Assembly: GCA_963575745.1 (NCBI GenBank) | Contig: CAUYUJ010002746.1 | Location: forward strand, 1-64,000 | DNA: 64,000 nucleotides | Direction of reading: 5' to 3' | DNA from: Prorocentrum cordatum | Lineage: Eukaryota > Sar > Dinophyceae > Prorocentrales > Prorocentraceae | Shown here: positions 12,254 to 23,600 of the stretch, in pieces | Numbering within the stretch: position 1 is the stretch's first letter | Layout: the number at the start of each line of letters is the position of its first letter | Program-made: the position numbers and the translations under genes | The notes under the pieces: model-generated | What the model saw: the letters and a program-made list of their open reading frames with translations, nothing else | Database searches by the model: none | Told to the model about the DNA's origin: nothing

Positions 12254-12312
12254 CGCAGTAGTAGTAGTAGTAGTAGCAGCAGCAGCAGCAGCAGTTTAGT
12301 AGTTTAGTAGTC

Positions 12313-12352
<40 letters not shown>

Positions 12353-12430
12353 CAGCAGCAGCAGCAGCAGCAGCAGGAGTAGTAGTAGTAGTAGTAGTAG
12401 TAGTACTAGTAGTAGTCGTAGTAATAGTAA

Positions 12431-12475
<45 letters not shown>
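12079..12475. repeat. (AGT)n/(AGC)n trinucleotide tract
   Basis: Long AGT repeat with CGT and AGC interruptions. It encodes polyserine in one + frame and polyleucine on the other strand; both are treated as artefacts. Confidence 0.95.
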
Positions 12476-12662
12476 CGCAGCAACCGTGTAGCAGACAGTA
12501 GTGTCTGTGTGTTTGTAGCGTCTAGTCTGCCAGGGGTGCATATCATCGCCCCTCCCTCCGAGCCCCTCTCCTCTCTCCTCCAGCCCCTCTCCTCCTAGCC
12601 TCCCCCTTCTCACTCTAGCCCCTCGCTCCTCATATCACCCCGCTTCTCCGGGGGCAGGCGGC

Positions 12663-13451
12663 ATGCTGCCCGAAAGGGGTCCAATTCACGGCGCCATGCT
12701 GCGTCCGCCGCGTCAGCCTGCCCGCCCTGCACTGCCCCCCCCCCGCCCCCCCCCTGCCGAGGTATATACGCACCTTCGGCAGCGCATCATTCAGTACTTG
12801 GTTGACCACGTCGACGGGGCAGACGCAGGGGGCAAAGGCGAGCACGACGCACCAAATGATGATGAGGCAGAGCAGCGTGAAGCAGACGCCGACGACGACG
12901 ACGCTGGCCCCGAGGCGACGACAGATGCAGTGGCCGTGCGCTCAAAGGAAGTGGCGGCTCAGCTTGACGTCCCAGGCGCCATCGTCAACGTTTTCCTTGT
13001 TGCGCTGAAAGAAAAATCTACTTTGGTGAAGGACCTTGCCACGATCGTGAGAGATAACCCTATCAGTGTGCTGAAATTGTCGAGTCCTGAGGCGATGAAG
13101 AGAGGGCGCGCCCTGATGGGGAAGATGATCAGCTCGATCTGGAACAGCTTCATCCACACCCCGGGCAGCGGGGGAGGGGGCTCCAAGACAGTCCCGCAAC
13201 TGATCGCATCGGCTTCCGCGCATAACGGCGGCGGGGATCCCGCTGCAGTTGCTGCTGCTCGGAGGGACATTGCCACTGCTGGAATTATTAAACTTATTGG
13301 GGCCACTATCTTCAGCTCGCTCGACTGCCGTGTGGTGAATCTAGCTCGTGCTCTCAAGGGTGTTTGCGATGCTTCCAGTACCATGAATTTTGGCATCGTC
13401 CGCCCGGAACTCCATTCTGTTGGTGAGGTAGCGGGGAACTGTTTTAAGTGA
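12663..13451 (+). CDS. Hypothetical protein exon
   Basis: The open frame holds an acidic low-complexity part (about 12830-12930, ADADDDDAGPEA) and then a codon-like region, QLDVPGAIVNVFLVALKEKS, SVLKLSSPEAMKRGRALMGK and AGIIKLIGATIFSSLDCRVV, to TGA at 13451. The upstream proline-rich part is probably intron, so the exon may begin near 12760. No family recognised. Confidence 0.4.
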   Translation: MLPERGPIHGAMLRPPRQPARPALPPPRPPPAEVYTHLRQRIIQYLVDHVDGADAGGKGEHDAPNDDEAEQREADADDDDAGPEATTDAVAVRSKEVAAQLDVPGAIVNVFLVALKEKSTLVKDLATIVRDNPISVLKLSSPEAMKRGRALMGKMISSIWNSFIHTPGSGGGGSKTVPQLIASASAHNGGGDPAAVAAARRDIATAGIIKLIGATIFSSLDCRVVNLARALKGVCDASSTMNFGIVRPELHSVGEVAGNCFK

Positions 13452-13764
13452 ATTTCAGATACTTAAACTTTCAACGATAACTGAAAACCCTGGAACCCTG
13501 GGGGCCAGGGGGCTGCCTCTGGCCCTGGAAGGGCCGAATGGCGAAGGGGCTCGAACATATTCGAGGAGAGGGGGAGGGAGGGGCGGGGAGGGGGAGGGAG
13601 GGGGATAAGGTGGGGGGGGGAAGGGCCCGGGGAGGAGTAGGAGGGAGGGACGACCCCCGCTTTAACTTGCAGCCTCTCCCCTCCCCCCAGCCTCTCCCCA
13701 CCCCTACTTGCCGCCGTGCCGCCGCCTCCTCCTCCTCCTCCTCCTCCTCCATTGCCCCGCCCAG
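13452..13764. other. Intron-like spacer
   Basis: G-rich then C/T-rich DNA ending in the acceptor CGCCCAG directly before the next exon. No coding signal. Confidence 0.45.
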
Positions 13765-14925
13765 GTCTTCGACTCCATGGAGAGCCTTGAGCTGTTCTTG
13801 ACAATGCGTGCCAGGTACGCGAACGTTTTGATCGGCCAGCTCGCCGACATCCGCTCGCACCTGTTCGCGAATTGCGATCTTGCGGAGTTGGCCCCAGACC
13901 GCCAGGGGAAGGGGCCTTTGGCCGCCGCTTTCGACGCGCTCCAGTTGGCGCCGAAGTTCTTCGCGATCTTCAGCGACGCGGTCAGCCAGATGGACTCCTC
14001 TCGTTCCAGTCTGGATGCGTGGACGACCGCGTGGACTGGCGTTGTGACCAAGAGCTGTCAATTGGACCGCGCGGTTTTCATTCCCAAGACCGAGGATGAG
14101 TGGACGCGGGTGGCCTCGAACCACCGCTCGAAGTTGAATGCCCAGACTAAGGAGGTGTTGGGGGAGCTTCTTCCCGAGACGTTGCCTAATGGCGAGACGT
14201 CGGGGGTCGCCAAGCTCAGCAAGAACGAGATGATCGAGATCCTTGTCGCCACCCAGATCGAGACCGCGAAGGCGGAGGAGACGGCGTTGAAGGAGGAGTG
14301 GGATGCCTTTGCCAAGACGTACAGCGAGGAGCTCGGCAGCCTGGGCAATGGCAACGGCCGCGGCTTCGGTGGCAGCCCCGCGACCTCGGACTCAGCAGAG
14401 AGCAGCATTGTCTCGGCGTTGGCAGAGGTTGACGAGAGGACTGGCTGCAGTGATAGCTTCCAATCCGTGCGCGGTGGTGCTGGCGCTGCCAGGTCTTGTC
14501 TGGCGGACCCTAGGACGAGCAGGACGTTTGAGTCGATGGCGGCGGCGTCTGCGTTGACGATGCAGCTTCTGAGTGTCCACGTCGACGTCGGACATCAGTT
14601 GATCGTGAGGCGGTCGCCCAGGGACCCGACTGAGCTCGCCAAGAAGCTGCCCAAGTTGTACTTCATTCATCGCGATGAGGGGTTGCCAGCTTTTGACGCG
14701 TTCGAGCTCCACCTCACGGGCAAGGTGAGCGCGGGGGCGTCGCCGCCCGCTAACAAGCTGATCTACTCTGCTGGGAAGCTCGCGAACGGCGACAAGCTGT
14801 TCGTCCAGCCGCCGGCGGCGGCGCTCACCCCAGCGAGCGACTGCTACCTGCCCGGCTGGGGCGTCAGGGTGATCAAGCCTGCCTGCGGCAAGTTGCCGAC
14901 GATGGCCCCCGTGAACGTGGAGCAG
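13765..14925 (+). CDS. Large exon of an unrecognised protein
   Basis: The clearest exon in this part: 387 codons, phase 0 at both ends, between the acceptor CGCCCAG and a GC donor (CAG|GCTTCC). It begins VFDSMESLELFLTMRARYAN, is mostly alpha-helix-like with KNEMIEILVATQIETAKAEE in the middle, and ends with a more beta-like part including KLPKLYFIHRDEGLPAFDAF and LPGWGVRVIKPACGKLPTM. I do not recognise the family. It joins in frame to the exon at 15055. Confidence 0.5.
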
Positions 14926-15054
14926 GCTTCCTCTTCCCCCCCCTCTTCCCCTTCCTCCTCCCCCTCCTCCTCTCCTCTCCTCCGAGACTCCCCCTCCTTC
15001 TCCTCCCCCTCCCCTTCCTGCTCCTCCTGATGATGCTGCGCGGGCTGGTTGCAG

Positions 15055-15141
15055 GCGCCCGACGGGGGGGTTTGCCAGTGGGGCCGCAGCCCGCTGCGCA
15101 TTTCGATTTGCGCAGGCCTCAGCGAGCGCTTCGCAACTCGG
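15055..15141 (+). CDS. Small downstream exon of the same protein
   Basis: After the acceptor GTTGCAG the phase-0 frame reads APDGGVCQWGRSPLRISICA and GLSERFATR before entering CTTCTC repeat. It continues the reading frame of the 13765-14925 exon after removal of a GC-AG intron of 129 nt. The 3' boundary is approximate. Confidence 0.4.
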
Positions 15142-15529
15142 TGTCCTCATGTCCTCATCCTTCTCTTCCTTCTCATCCTCCTCCTCGTCCTCGTCTTCCT
15201 CGTACGTAGTCCCCCTCTCCTCCTCAGTCCTCCCCCCCCTCCTTTCTGTCTTCTTTTTTTTTATCCCCTCCACCTCCACCTCCTGACTCTGACTCTTCGC
15301 TTGGTGTTATTATCCTATCTTATCCTCGGCCCATTCTCTGAAAATCCCCATATCCATTATCTAATCCCTCATCTCTTCCCCCTCCCCATCTCCTGCCCCC
15401 CCCCAGCTCTCCCCCCTGCCTCTCATCTCATCTCTTCTTCTGTTTTTTCTTCTCACTCGCCGGCCGCCGCCGGCCGCCGGCCGCCTGCGCCCCCACCCCG
15501 GGCCCCGGCCCCCCCGCCGCCAACCGAGG
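15142..15529. other. Pyrimidine-rich intron-like DNA
   Basis: CTC/TCC-rich throughout, with a GCCGGCCGCCGGCC stretch at about 15460-15485. No coding signal. Confidence 0.45.
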
Positions 15530-15657
15530 TCTGCGGCTACTCCTCGGGGCCAGCAGGTGCGCAGTCGACTGGAACGGCCGCCGTGACCACGCGCAAGTTG
15601 GCGGGCCGCGGGCCGCCGCGGGGGGGCTGGGGCCAGGGCGGAGGACATCGGAATTGA
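15530..15657 (+). CDS. Possible terminal Gly/Arg-rich exon
   Basis: Frame after a C-rich tract reads EVCGYSSGPAGAQSTGTAAV and then a Gly/Arg-rich tail ending at TGA. Such tails occur in nucleic-acid binding proteins, but the stretch is short and no domain is seen. Confidence 0.25.
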
Positions 15658-15962
15658 CATTGCAAGACGGAGGACGAGGAGAGTGACGAGTGACGAGAGG
15701 GGAGGGGGGGAGGGGGGGCGGGAGGTGGATAGGTGAGGCTCACGGTGAGGTGAGGAGGGTGAGTCTCTCTCTCCACAGTCTCTCCTAGGCTGTCTCTGCT
15801 ATCCCTCTCCCGGGGGCCCTGGGGCCGACGCTGTTGAACCGTGTCGGCGGCGGCGGAAGGAGCGGGGCCCGCGGAAGTCAAGGGGCCCCGGACCGCGGCG
15901 ACGGCCTCGGCGGAAGTCCGGCGGAAGACGCGGGAGGCCGATGTCGGCATGTTCGGGCCCCC

Positions 15963-16283
15963 GAGGTGCTCAACGTCGACGCGCTGACGACAGCTGAGCC
16001 CCCTCGGGCGTCCGCTTTCGACGACAAGAAAAAGTACAAGCAGGCCCTGAAGGGGTTCAGCTTGTCTCTCGCTGACAAGCACAGGGTCGGGTACGTTGAC
16101 CCCGACGATCGCGAGCTGGGTCACTGCCCCGTCGAGTTGACCCGGCTGCCCTTCCCGGAGGAGCTCGAGAGGCCGAGGCGCGCGGTCGTCGAGGCGTCTG
16201 GCGGCGAGGCCGACGAGGACGACATCTGGGCCAAGATGCCGCCGAAGCTGATGAAGCGCACGGCCAAGCACTTGCTCGGCTAG
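15963..16283 (+). CDS. Hypothetical protein exon with basic C-terminus
   Basis: Frame reads EVLNVDALTTAEPPRASAFD, then DDKKKYKQALKGFSLSLADK and ends KLMKRTAKHLLG at TAG. Coding composition is good and the flanks are C/T-rich. No family recognised. It may be the last exon of the gene covering 9.9-16.3 kb. Confidence 0.4.
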   Translation, partial: EVLNVDALTTAEPPRASAFDDKKKYKQALKGFSLSLADKHRVGYVDPDDRELGHCPVELTRLPFPEELERPRRAVVEASGGEADEDDIWAKMPPKLMKRTAKHLLG

Positions 16284-17263
16284 GAGGCGGCGGCAGCTGT
16301 AGCTGGCGTTAGCCTCAGGGGCCCCACCTGGCTCTCCTTTTCACTCCACTCCTCTCCTATCCTCCGAGGCTCCTGTCCCTATTCGCCCTTCTCCTCCTCC
16401 TACTCGCTGCTGTCCGTCCCCTCCCACCCTTCACCCTTCCCCCACTTCTGCCACTTCCCCACCCCCGTCCCTCTTTGATTTTGACGCTAGCCCGCCTCTG
16501 CCGCCTCCCCCCCCCCCCTCATCCTCCGCTCCCCCTCCTCCACTCCTCTCAGGTCTGCCCGGTCTGCCCTGCGAACGACCCCCCGACTCCCGACTCCGGC
16601 CCGACTCCCCGCTGGCGCCCTGGCCCTAGGAGGTCCGCTGAGCCCGCCGCCCGGCGGCGCTCGCGGCTCGCGGTCAGGCTCGCGCGCGCGGGGGGGGGCC
16701 CGGCGCAGAGGGTTCGACGGCTGCGCCCTCGATCCCAGCTACTAGAGGGGCCAGAGGGGTGGGCCCCGCGGGCCCAGGGGTGGTGGGATGGATGGGGTTC
16801 CCGGAGTTCGGTTCGGGTTTGGGGGGGGCTCGGATGGGGGCGGGGCGAGTCGATGAACCCTCTGCCCCGGGGCCCCCCTGATCGGCCCTGGCTGCCTCGA
16901 GGCCTCGGGCGGCCTCGAGCTCGAGCCGTTTTGTGCTGCGAATTCGTGCGTGTCCAGGCGTGTCAGGGGTGACATGCTATGTTATATCTTCCTCATCTCT
17001 CTTCCCTCTCCCCCCTGCCCCCCCCCTCCCCTTCCCCTCGTCTCTCGCCTCGCCCGGGTCCTTGTCTCGCTCGCGCCCGCCTTGTCTTCTGCGCGTCTGC
17101 ATGTTTCAAATATTCATGAATCATGCTCCTTATCAATCCTCCTCCGTTCGTTCCTCTTCCTTTCTCCTTATTCTCCTCCTTCTCCGTTCCTCCGTCCTTC
17201 CTCCGTCTCGCATTCTCATGTTCATTATCGATATTTGTTGTTGCTCCTACTCTCTTTCGCTGA
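16284..17263. other. Intergenic DNA, no gene seen
   Basis: C/T-rich with a GC-rich part at 16560-16930. No supported gene or RNA. Confidence 0.4.
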
Positions 17264-17756
<493 letters not shown>

Positions 17757-17908
17757 GTCTCGGCTCGAGAGTGCCCAGCACTCAGACCGCAGCCGCGACG
17801 CGAAGCGCCCCGCCTCGGAGTCAGACTCCCAGGCCTCGCGAGACCGGAGGGGTCCCAGCAGGACCCTACTGATTCGCGTCACCTCTCCTCACCAGAGCGC
17901 CCGCAGCA

Positions 17909-20488
17909 ATGGCCCCCAAGAAGCCGGAGCGCCGTCGCTCTTCTAAGCAGCCTCCGAGTTCCCGCCCCACGCGCCCTGCTGCCGAAGGGTCTCTCCTTCA
18001 ACGCAAGCAGGACTGCATCGCAGCGTTCAAGCAAGCGGGGTCTGACCGCCCCACGGCCGCATACAACGGGCTTGCCGAGCTGAACGCGGACGAGCTCCAG
18101 GCAACGTACGACATGCACAAGTCCAACACGAAGAAGCTTGGCAGCGCCCTGATCCGCATGTGCGCCGCCAACCAGATCAGCTACACGCTTGATCATCACC
18201 AGCGCAGCAAGCCTAAGCGCATTGGCGGTGACACATCACACCCACCAGCGGGTTCCGCACGTCTTCAGGCTGCGGACACCCAATTCATCGCCTTGGACCC
18301 GGCCTTTTGGAAGGTCCCTGTCCTCGCCGAACCCACATCTCCTGACGACGGCAAGACGTACAAGCCCAGTATCAGCCTCCACGACTACGAGAGCGGTGAA
18401 CGGCTGCTGCAACACCACCTCGAGCAGGGCAAGCGAGCCACGGGTCAGCTCGCGATTGCTGTCATGGGCCCAAAAAACGACAACTACGTCGGTACCGAGC
18501 TCGCCGTCCCCGTCCTGAAGCGCCACCCCAAGGCGCCCAAAGTGGTCCACACGCACGTCCCCGTGACCGTGTACCAGCTGGGCACCAAGGAGGTCGCCTG
18601 CACGGAAAAAGTAGCCGTCGCCACCATCGACCCTGCCGACCACGTATGCTGGATTCGGGCGACCATACATGAAACCGAGGCCATTGCCGCAGTCCCCTCC
18701 ATGCACCAGGCCTTCGAGGACCAGTTCTCGGGAGGTGCCCCCGTGAACGGTGGTCCACGCGCCAAGGGCCCTTTTCGAGGGGACTCCGCCCCACAGGACA
18801 AGGCGCGCCAAAACCAAAAGCACAGGGAGTCCAAGAAAGACGCTCGCCGCCAGGAGCTCGATAGTCAGCTTCAGGACACCTTCAAGGCCCTCTTCCACGG
18901 CAACTTTAAAGCCGTCACCATCCTCGAACCCTGCAAAAGCCTAGGCAGGTTTGGATCGGGCGTCGGAAAGAGGTCCCTGGCTGCCACCTTCGGCGTCAGT
19001 CTTCAAGCGGTCGACAAGGTCCTGGCGGGATCAGGGCAACTCGGTGCCACCTACGACCTCAGCAACGTAGGTGCAGACGAGCCCACCGCTGACAAGTATC
19101 AGACCGTGTGGTTCCCTGAGGACCAGCCCATCACGATGGCAGACGCGTTCCAGAAGTCGGTGGAGTTCAAGGCCCTGGGAGTCGTCAGACACGGCAAGTC
19201 AGGTCTACTGGGGATCCGTGTTCCACGGGGGTCAGACGCCGCCAAGGCTGCTGCTGTCAGCATCCGTGGATGCGAGGCTACCCTCGCCAAGACGCGCTAC
19301 CGCATCACTGGCATTGCGGCACGCCACGCCACGCTGACCCAGCTCGCCAAGACTCTCACGGGCCCGTCCGTCAAATGGGACTGTGAGGTCTACCACACCG
19401 CCTGGGACCCAGCCACTGCGGCCCAGTTTGCCTTAGTGCGCGCCCATCGGCCCCCACTCACCTATACGGTGCAGGTCGCGGGGTGCCCCATCCCGTGGAG
19501 CATCACCGAGGCCCCGCTGGCTGAGGTGGTGCCGAAGCGGGACAACGTTACCATCGTCACGCCTACCACCATCACAGAGCCTGTGACGCCGCCAGCCCGT
19601 GGTGGCGGCTTTAGCCCCGCCACCGGCACACTCCTCACCAAAGCGGCCCAGAGCCCCTACCTCCACGACCTCATGACTGCCACGCCCAAAGGCAAGGGCG
19701 TCGCACCGCTCCTGATCCCCAAGGAGGAGCCTTCAGCCAAGCGCCACCGCTCCTCCAGCGGGAAACGTGACGCCACGCCGCACGCAAGGTCATCCTGCGC
19801 CCCAGGCCGCAGCTCCTCTGCACCCCCGCACGGCACGGACGGAGCCGCTGAACCGATGGCCGCCCCAGGATCAGGTGGCCATGACTCCTGGCTTGGCACG
19901 GTGGCGGCAGAAGGTGGGGGCCACACAGAAGGCGACGCTGCCACAGCCGCCGAAGTACCAGGCGACGGCGACGACGTCGAGATCCTCTCATCAGGTGATG
20001 AATACAGCGTGGCCTCCCACGAACTCAACACCTTCGGCGAGCGCTTCGCATCGGCCTCTAAACTGCCAGATGCTGCCACGACCCGCATCCAGCACATGGA
20101 ACAACAGCACGAGCTGCTAGCCAACACGGTGGATAACATGCAGGTACAGCTTGCGGGCGTCCTCTCCTCCCAGGCCACACTCACGGAGCACGTTTCAGGG
20201 CTGGAACGGGGGCTTGCCACCGTCGTCACCCAGCAACAGACGGCAACCGCCGACGCCGCTGCACTGCGCGGCGACATCCAGACCCTCCTCGGGCACCTCA
20301 CGGGAGGCACCATCCACCTGCCACAAGTGGCCACTCTGGAAACTAAGAAGGAGGAAGCTGCAGCGGCCGCCGAACCCGTGGCTGCCTGCGGTTGGATCGA
20401 CCAGCCAGGCCAGGTCACCCCAGGGACGGGGCCCCCAGGGGCCGACAAAGGCAAGGACAAGGGTCGGGCCACCCAGGAACCCTATTGA
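17909..20488 (+). CDS. LINE ORF1 protein (859 aa)
   Basis: First ORF of the element, presumably the RNA-binding/particle protein. ATG in good context (GCAGCAATGG). The N-terminus is very basic (PKKPERRRSSKQ). The middle has folded-looking parts (for example VCWIRATIHETEAIAAV; KTRYRITGIAARHATLTQLA), followed by a low-complexity Ser/Pro/Gly region with an acidic patch (DGDDVEILSSGDEYS) and a predicted coiled coil near residues 720-790 (MEQQHELLANTVDNMQVQLA), a usual ORF1 oligomerisation device. No CCHC knuckle was seen. It contains two of the small hairpins (18254-18276, 19599-19623). Ends 171 nt before the ORF2 ATG. Confidence 0.75.
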   Translation: MAPKKPERRRSSKQPPSSRPTRPAAEGSLLQRKQDCIAAFKQAGSDRPTAAYNGLAELNADELQATYDMHKSNTKKLGSALIRMCAANQISYTLDHHQRSKPKRIGGDTSHPPAGSARLQAADTQFIALDPAFWKVPVLAEPTSPDDGKTYKPSISLHDYESGERLLQHHLEQGKRATGQLAIAVMGPKNDNYVGTELAVPVLKRHPKAPKVVHTHVPVTVYQLGTKEVACTEKVAVATIDPADHVCWIRATIHETEAIAAVPSMHQAFEDQFSGGAPVNGGPRAKGPFRGDSAPQDKARQNQKHRESKKDARRQELDSQLQDTFKALFHGNFKAVTILEPCKSLGRFGSGVGKRSLAATFGVSLQAVDKVLAGSGQLGATYDLSNVGADEPTADKYQTVWFPEDQPITMADAFQKSVEFKALGVVRHGKSGLLGIRVPRGSDAAKAAAVSIRGCEATLAKTRYRITGIAARHATLTQLAKTLTGPSVKWDCEVYHTAWDPATAAQFALVRAHRPPLTYTVQVAGCPIPWSITEAPLAEVVPKRDNVTIVTPTTITEPVTPPARGGGFSPATGTLLTKAAQSPYLHDLMTATPKGKGVAPLLIPKEEPSAKRHRSSSGKRDATPHARSSCAPGRSSSAPPHGTDGAAEPMAAPGSGGHDSWLGTVAAEGGGHTEGDAATAAEVPGDGDDVEILSSGDEYSVASHELNTFGERFASASKLPDAATTRIQHMEQQHELLANTVDNMQVQLAGVLSSQATLTEHVSGLERGLATVVTQQQTATADAAALRGDIQTLLGHLTGGTIHLPQVATLETKKEEAAAAAEPVAACGWIDQPGQVTPGTGPPGADKGKDKGRATQEPY
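18250..18281 (+). repeat. LINE hairpin copy 1
   Basis: Outer arms TCCGCA/TGCGGA, unpaired C at 18260, inner GTCT/AGGC, loop TC. Extends outward by GGGT/ACCC with one bulge. Read in ORF1 as R-L-Q-A. Confidence 0.75.
19599..19623 (+). repeat. LINE hairpin copy 2
   Basis: Outer arms GTGGTGG/CCGCCAC (one T-G wobble), unpaired C, inner GGCT/AGCC, loop TT. Read in ORF1 as G-G-F-S-P. Confidence 0.8.
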
Positions 20489-20659
20489 AGGTGCCTCAGA
20501 GAGCCCGCCTCAGCCCTCCGAGGAAGCGCCTTCAGAGGCATCTATCCCCTCTTCGCGTCGTATCTCTTTCTTGTCACCTCATGTCTGTTTTGGCAGCAGC
20601 ACGCGCAAGCTATCTGGTGTAGGGACACCCGTAGTCTTGCAGGGGGCGTGATTGTTGCA

Positions 20660-23600
20660 ATGTACATGAGCATTCAGGGGTATTTGAGGACGTGTGCTGA
20701 CATGCAGCTTTTGGCTCATCGCTCGCGCCGCCCGCCAGGCCTCGCCATCATGTGGCGCCTTGCCTGCAGCCTGGCCCTCCCCTCGCTTGCGGGAGCACAC
20801 CCGTCTTCAGGCGGTGCGCCCCAGCATGGAGGAGATTTTTTCCTGCGACACGCTGAACGTGGGACGCTCTTCTACCTTTACGATGACAGCATCTACAAAT
20901 ACGATCACTGCACCATTTTGGACCCGATCGTGAACGGCACCGCCGCCGCGGGTCCGTGCGGCAACGGGCCGCTGGGCGCCATTGCGAGCGCCTGGCTTGA
21001 GCAGCACCAGGGGCCCTGCCCCACGCGCTGCCCCCCTGGGACTCCGACGGCTACTACGACGGCTACGGCGAGTACCAGCATGTCTCCTACGAGCACGTCC
21101 TCGTCAACTACGACACATGCATCGCAGTCCGCCCTCAGCCTGTCCTCGACCGTCGTGCAGCACATCCTCGACGGGGCCGCCGACAAAGCCCAGGCACGCA
21201 GTGGCGGCTTCAGCCCCGCTGTCGTGCCCCGCTTTAGCCCCACGGGTCTCACTACTCCTCTGTGCGCCAGGGGCGAACCCGAGGAGGACCCCGCTTTCTG
21301 GCACCTGATGATGATCCGAGCACGGCTCATACCGTGCGCCGCGGCGTGGGCACCAGGTGAGGACCACCAGGACGTGTTCTGGGCATGGCTCGAGGACTGC
21401 GTCCCGTACATCCTGGCGACGCTCCACCTGCCACAGTACGACCACTTTTTCCAGGAGGACTCCGAGGAGAAAAACGACGCCCTGCGCCAGCGCACCGCGT
21501 TCGACATGTGCGAGGACATCTGGCACAGAGCAGGCCCCGACAGACAGTGCACCAACCGCAACCTCACTCGTATCCAGGGCAGCCGCGAGTACCCCACTCG
21601 CTACTTTGGCCTCCTTCTGGGATACCAGGGCGCTCGTGCCCAGCTCGTCGGCCCTGAGGCTTTCACGGCACCATTGCCGCCATACCTCTCACGGGCCCAC
21701 GCCTTGCTGCCAAGAGGCCTCCCTCCACCCGACCAAGACGCCCTGGCGTACCTCGCGGATGCGATCCTGCACCACCCGCCAGACATGCAGCCGCTTGTCG
21801 AGGCGGAGCTCGCCGCGGCACCGATGGAACCGCTAAACCTACCACCGCCAGCTGGCCCCCTCGCCCAGCACGCCACGTGTGACCAGCCCGCAGCCGACGC
21901 CGAACCGCCTCTGCTCCAGCACATCGCGGCCAGCGATATCAACATATCCCTGGACTCGTTCCACGCGTCGGACGATAGCCAGGACGACATGGAAACCCAG
22001 GATCGCGACGGCACGGCACCGCCAGGTGACACGGCCCAGCGTGACCGTGACAGCGAACCCTACATAGGGCGCCCCCCGTCGCACAGCAGTCCGCCCAACA
22101 ACTCGGCCCAGGCCGACCCCAGCGCACAGCTCAACGACGCTGAAGGCGCCACTGCCGCCGACGAGACAAGCCATCCCACTGCATCGCCAGCTCTAACCAG
22201 CCCGCGCAGTGGCGGCTTCAGCCCCGCTGCAGCATTGGCTGGACCTGGACGTCTTCAGACCTCAGGTGGCAGAACCACGCCCCGCACCCTTGTCTGCCGT
22301 GCTAACGCGACTGACTCCAATTCCAGCGCCGTCGACCACTGGCAGGCTGGCATCGACAACGACCCCATCGACGACGCGAGCCCAGACGCCAGCGGCTCCT
22401 ACGAGGCCCCGCACAGCGCAGCGGCCTCACGACGCTGTGGCTGTCTCATTTGCCTCTTCGTGGCCACGTATGCCATCGTGGTAGCCATGCCGTACAAGGA
22501 CCAGATCGACGGGTACTTGCCGACACCGAGCCGAGACCCCAGCTACCGGCAGCGACGACGACGCGAAGCGGCGGCACCAGGCCCATCTGTGTCCACTACA
22601 CCCCGACGCACAACGGCATACAACGTCACGCCCGCCTTGTGGGGTATTCTCAAGTGGACCAGCGCCAAACTCAGAGATATCGTCTCGGGCGGAGCCAGCG
22701 CAGTCGGGGTTGGCCTCGGGGGTGTCCTGAGATGGGCCAGTGGCAAACTCGGAGCTATTGCCACTGGCGGAGTGGTGTGCGGTCTTCTTCTGGTCGGCGC
22801 CAAACTCCTCGCTCAAGGAGCCGTCGGACACGTAGGAGCCCGCATTTGTGCGCGCGCCCTGGACTCATCCACGGCCCAGTGGTGCCTCCGCTGTTGCCAA
22901 CCGAGCAGGAGGCCGCGTGATGAGGCCACACACACAATGCCGCGCACGCATCCCGACGAACCCGAAAGCCAGCACGTGCACTCACTTCGACATCCGCTGC
23001 TACAGGAACACTATGCTGCTGCAGTTGCCGCCGCAGTCGCCGATGTCACCACCGCCACCACCGCCGCCATTGTCGAAGTCACTGCCGCGGTATCGCGAGC
23101 CTCGTCTGTCACACCACGATCGACCAGCCCGTCCCCGCGAGACGGCTCCATAAGCGGCATGGCTTATGGTACCCCACCGACTCACGAAGACGCCACAGCT
23201 CAGGCCAGCGACGCCGAGGCAAGGGAACCACGTGAGCGCACCCGCGATAGCCCGTGGTCCATCTTCCGACATGCAGATGCTCGTGGTTCCTCTTCCGACA
23301 TGGACACCCAACCACCACGTCGGCGAGCGCGCTATGCATCACCCGCCAGGCCCCAGGCGCCTTCAGGCCCTGGTACGCCCCACCTAGCCCTCAGGCCACC
23401 GACGCGCAACTTACGCAACACCATCCAGCGCGACCCAGCGGCCCCCGTGCCGCCGACGAGCATCCTCAACGCCCTGTACCAAAACGGCGTTGCGCTTGGT
23501 AACAGTGGCGTGTCTACAGAGGATATCAAAGACGCCCTGCGACTCCACGACCATCCTCGATTCACCCATGACCCAACACTCCAAGCGCTGGTGCCGTGGA

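Noticed and set aside
12079-12310. Polyserine/polyleucine protein
   Set aside because: Pure (AGT)n microsatellite read in frame.
20526-20546. A sixteenth hairpin between ORF1 and ORF2 (GCCT, TCAG, AGGC)
   Set aside because: The loop is four bases and the outer stem does not pair, so it is at best a degenerate member.
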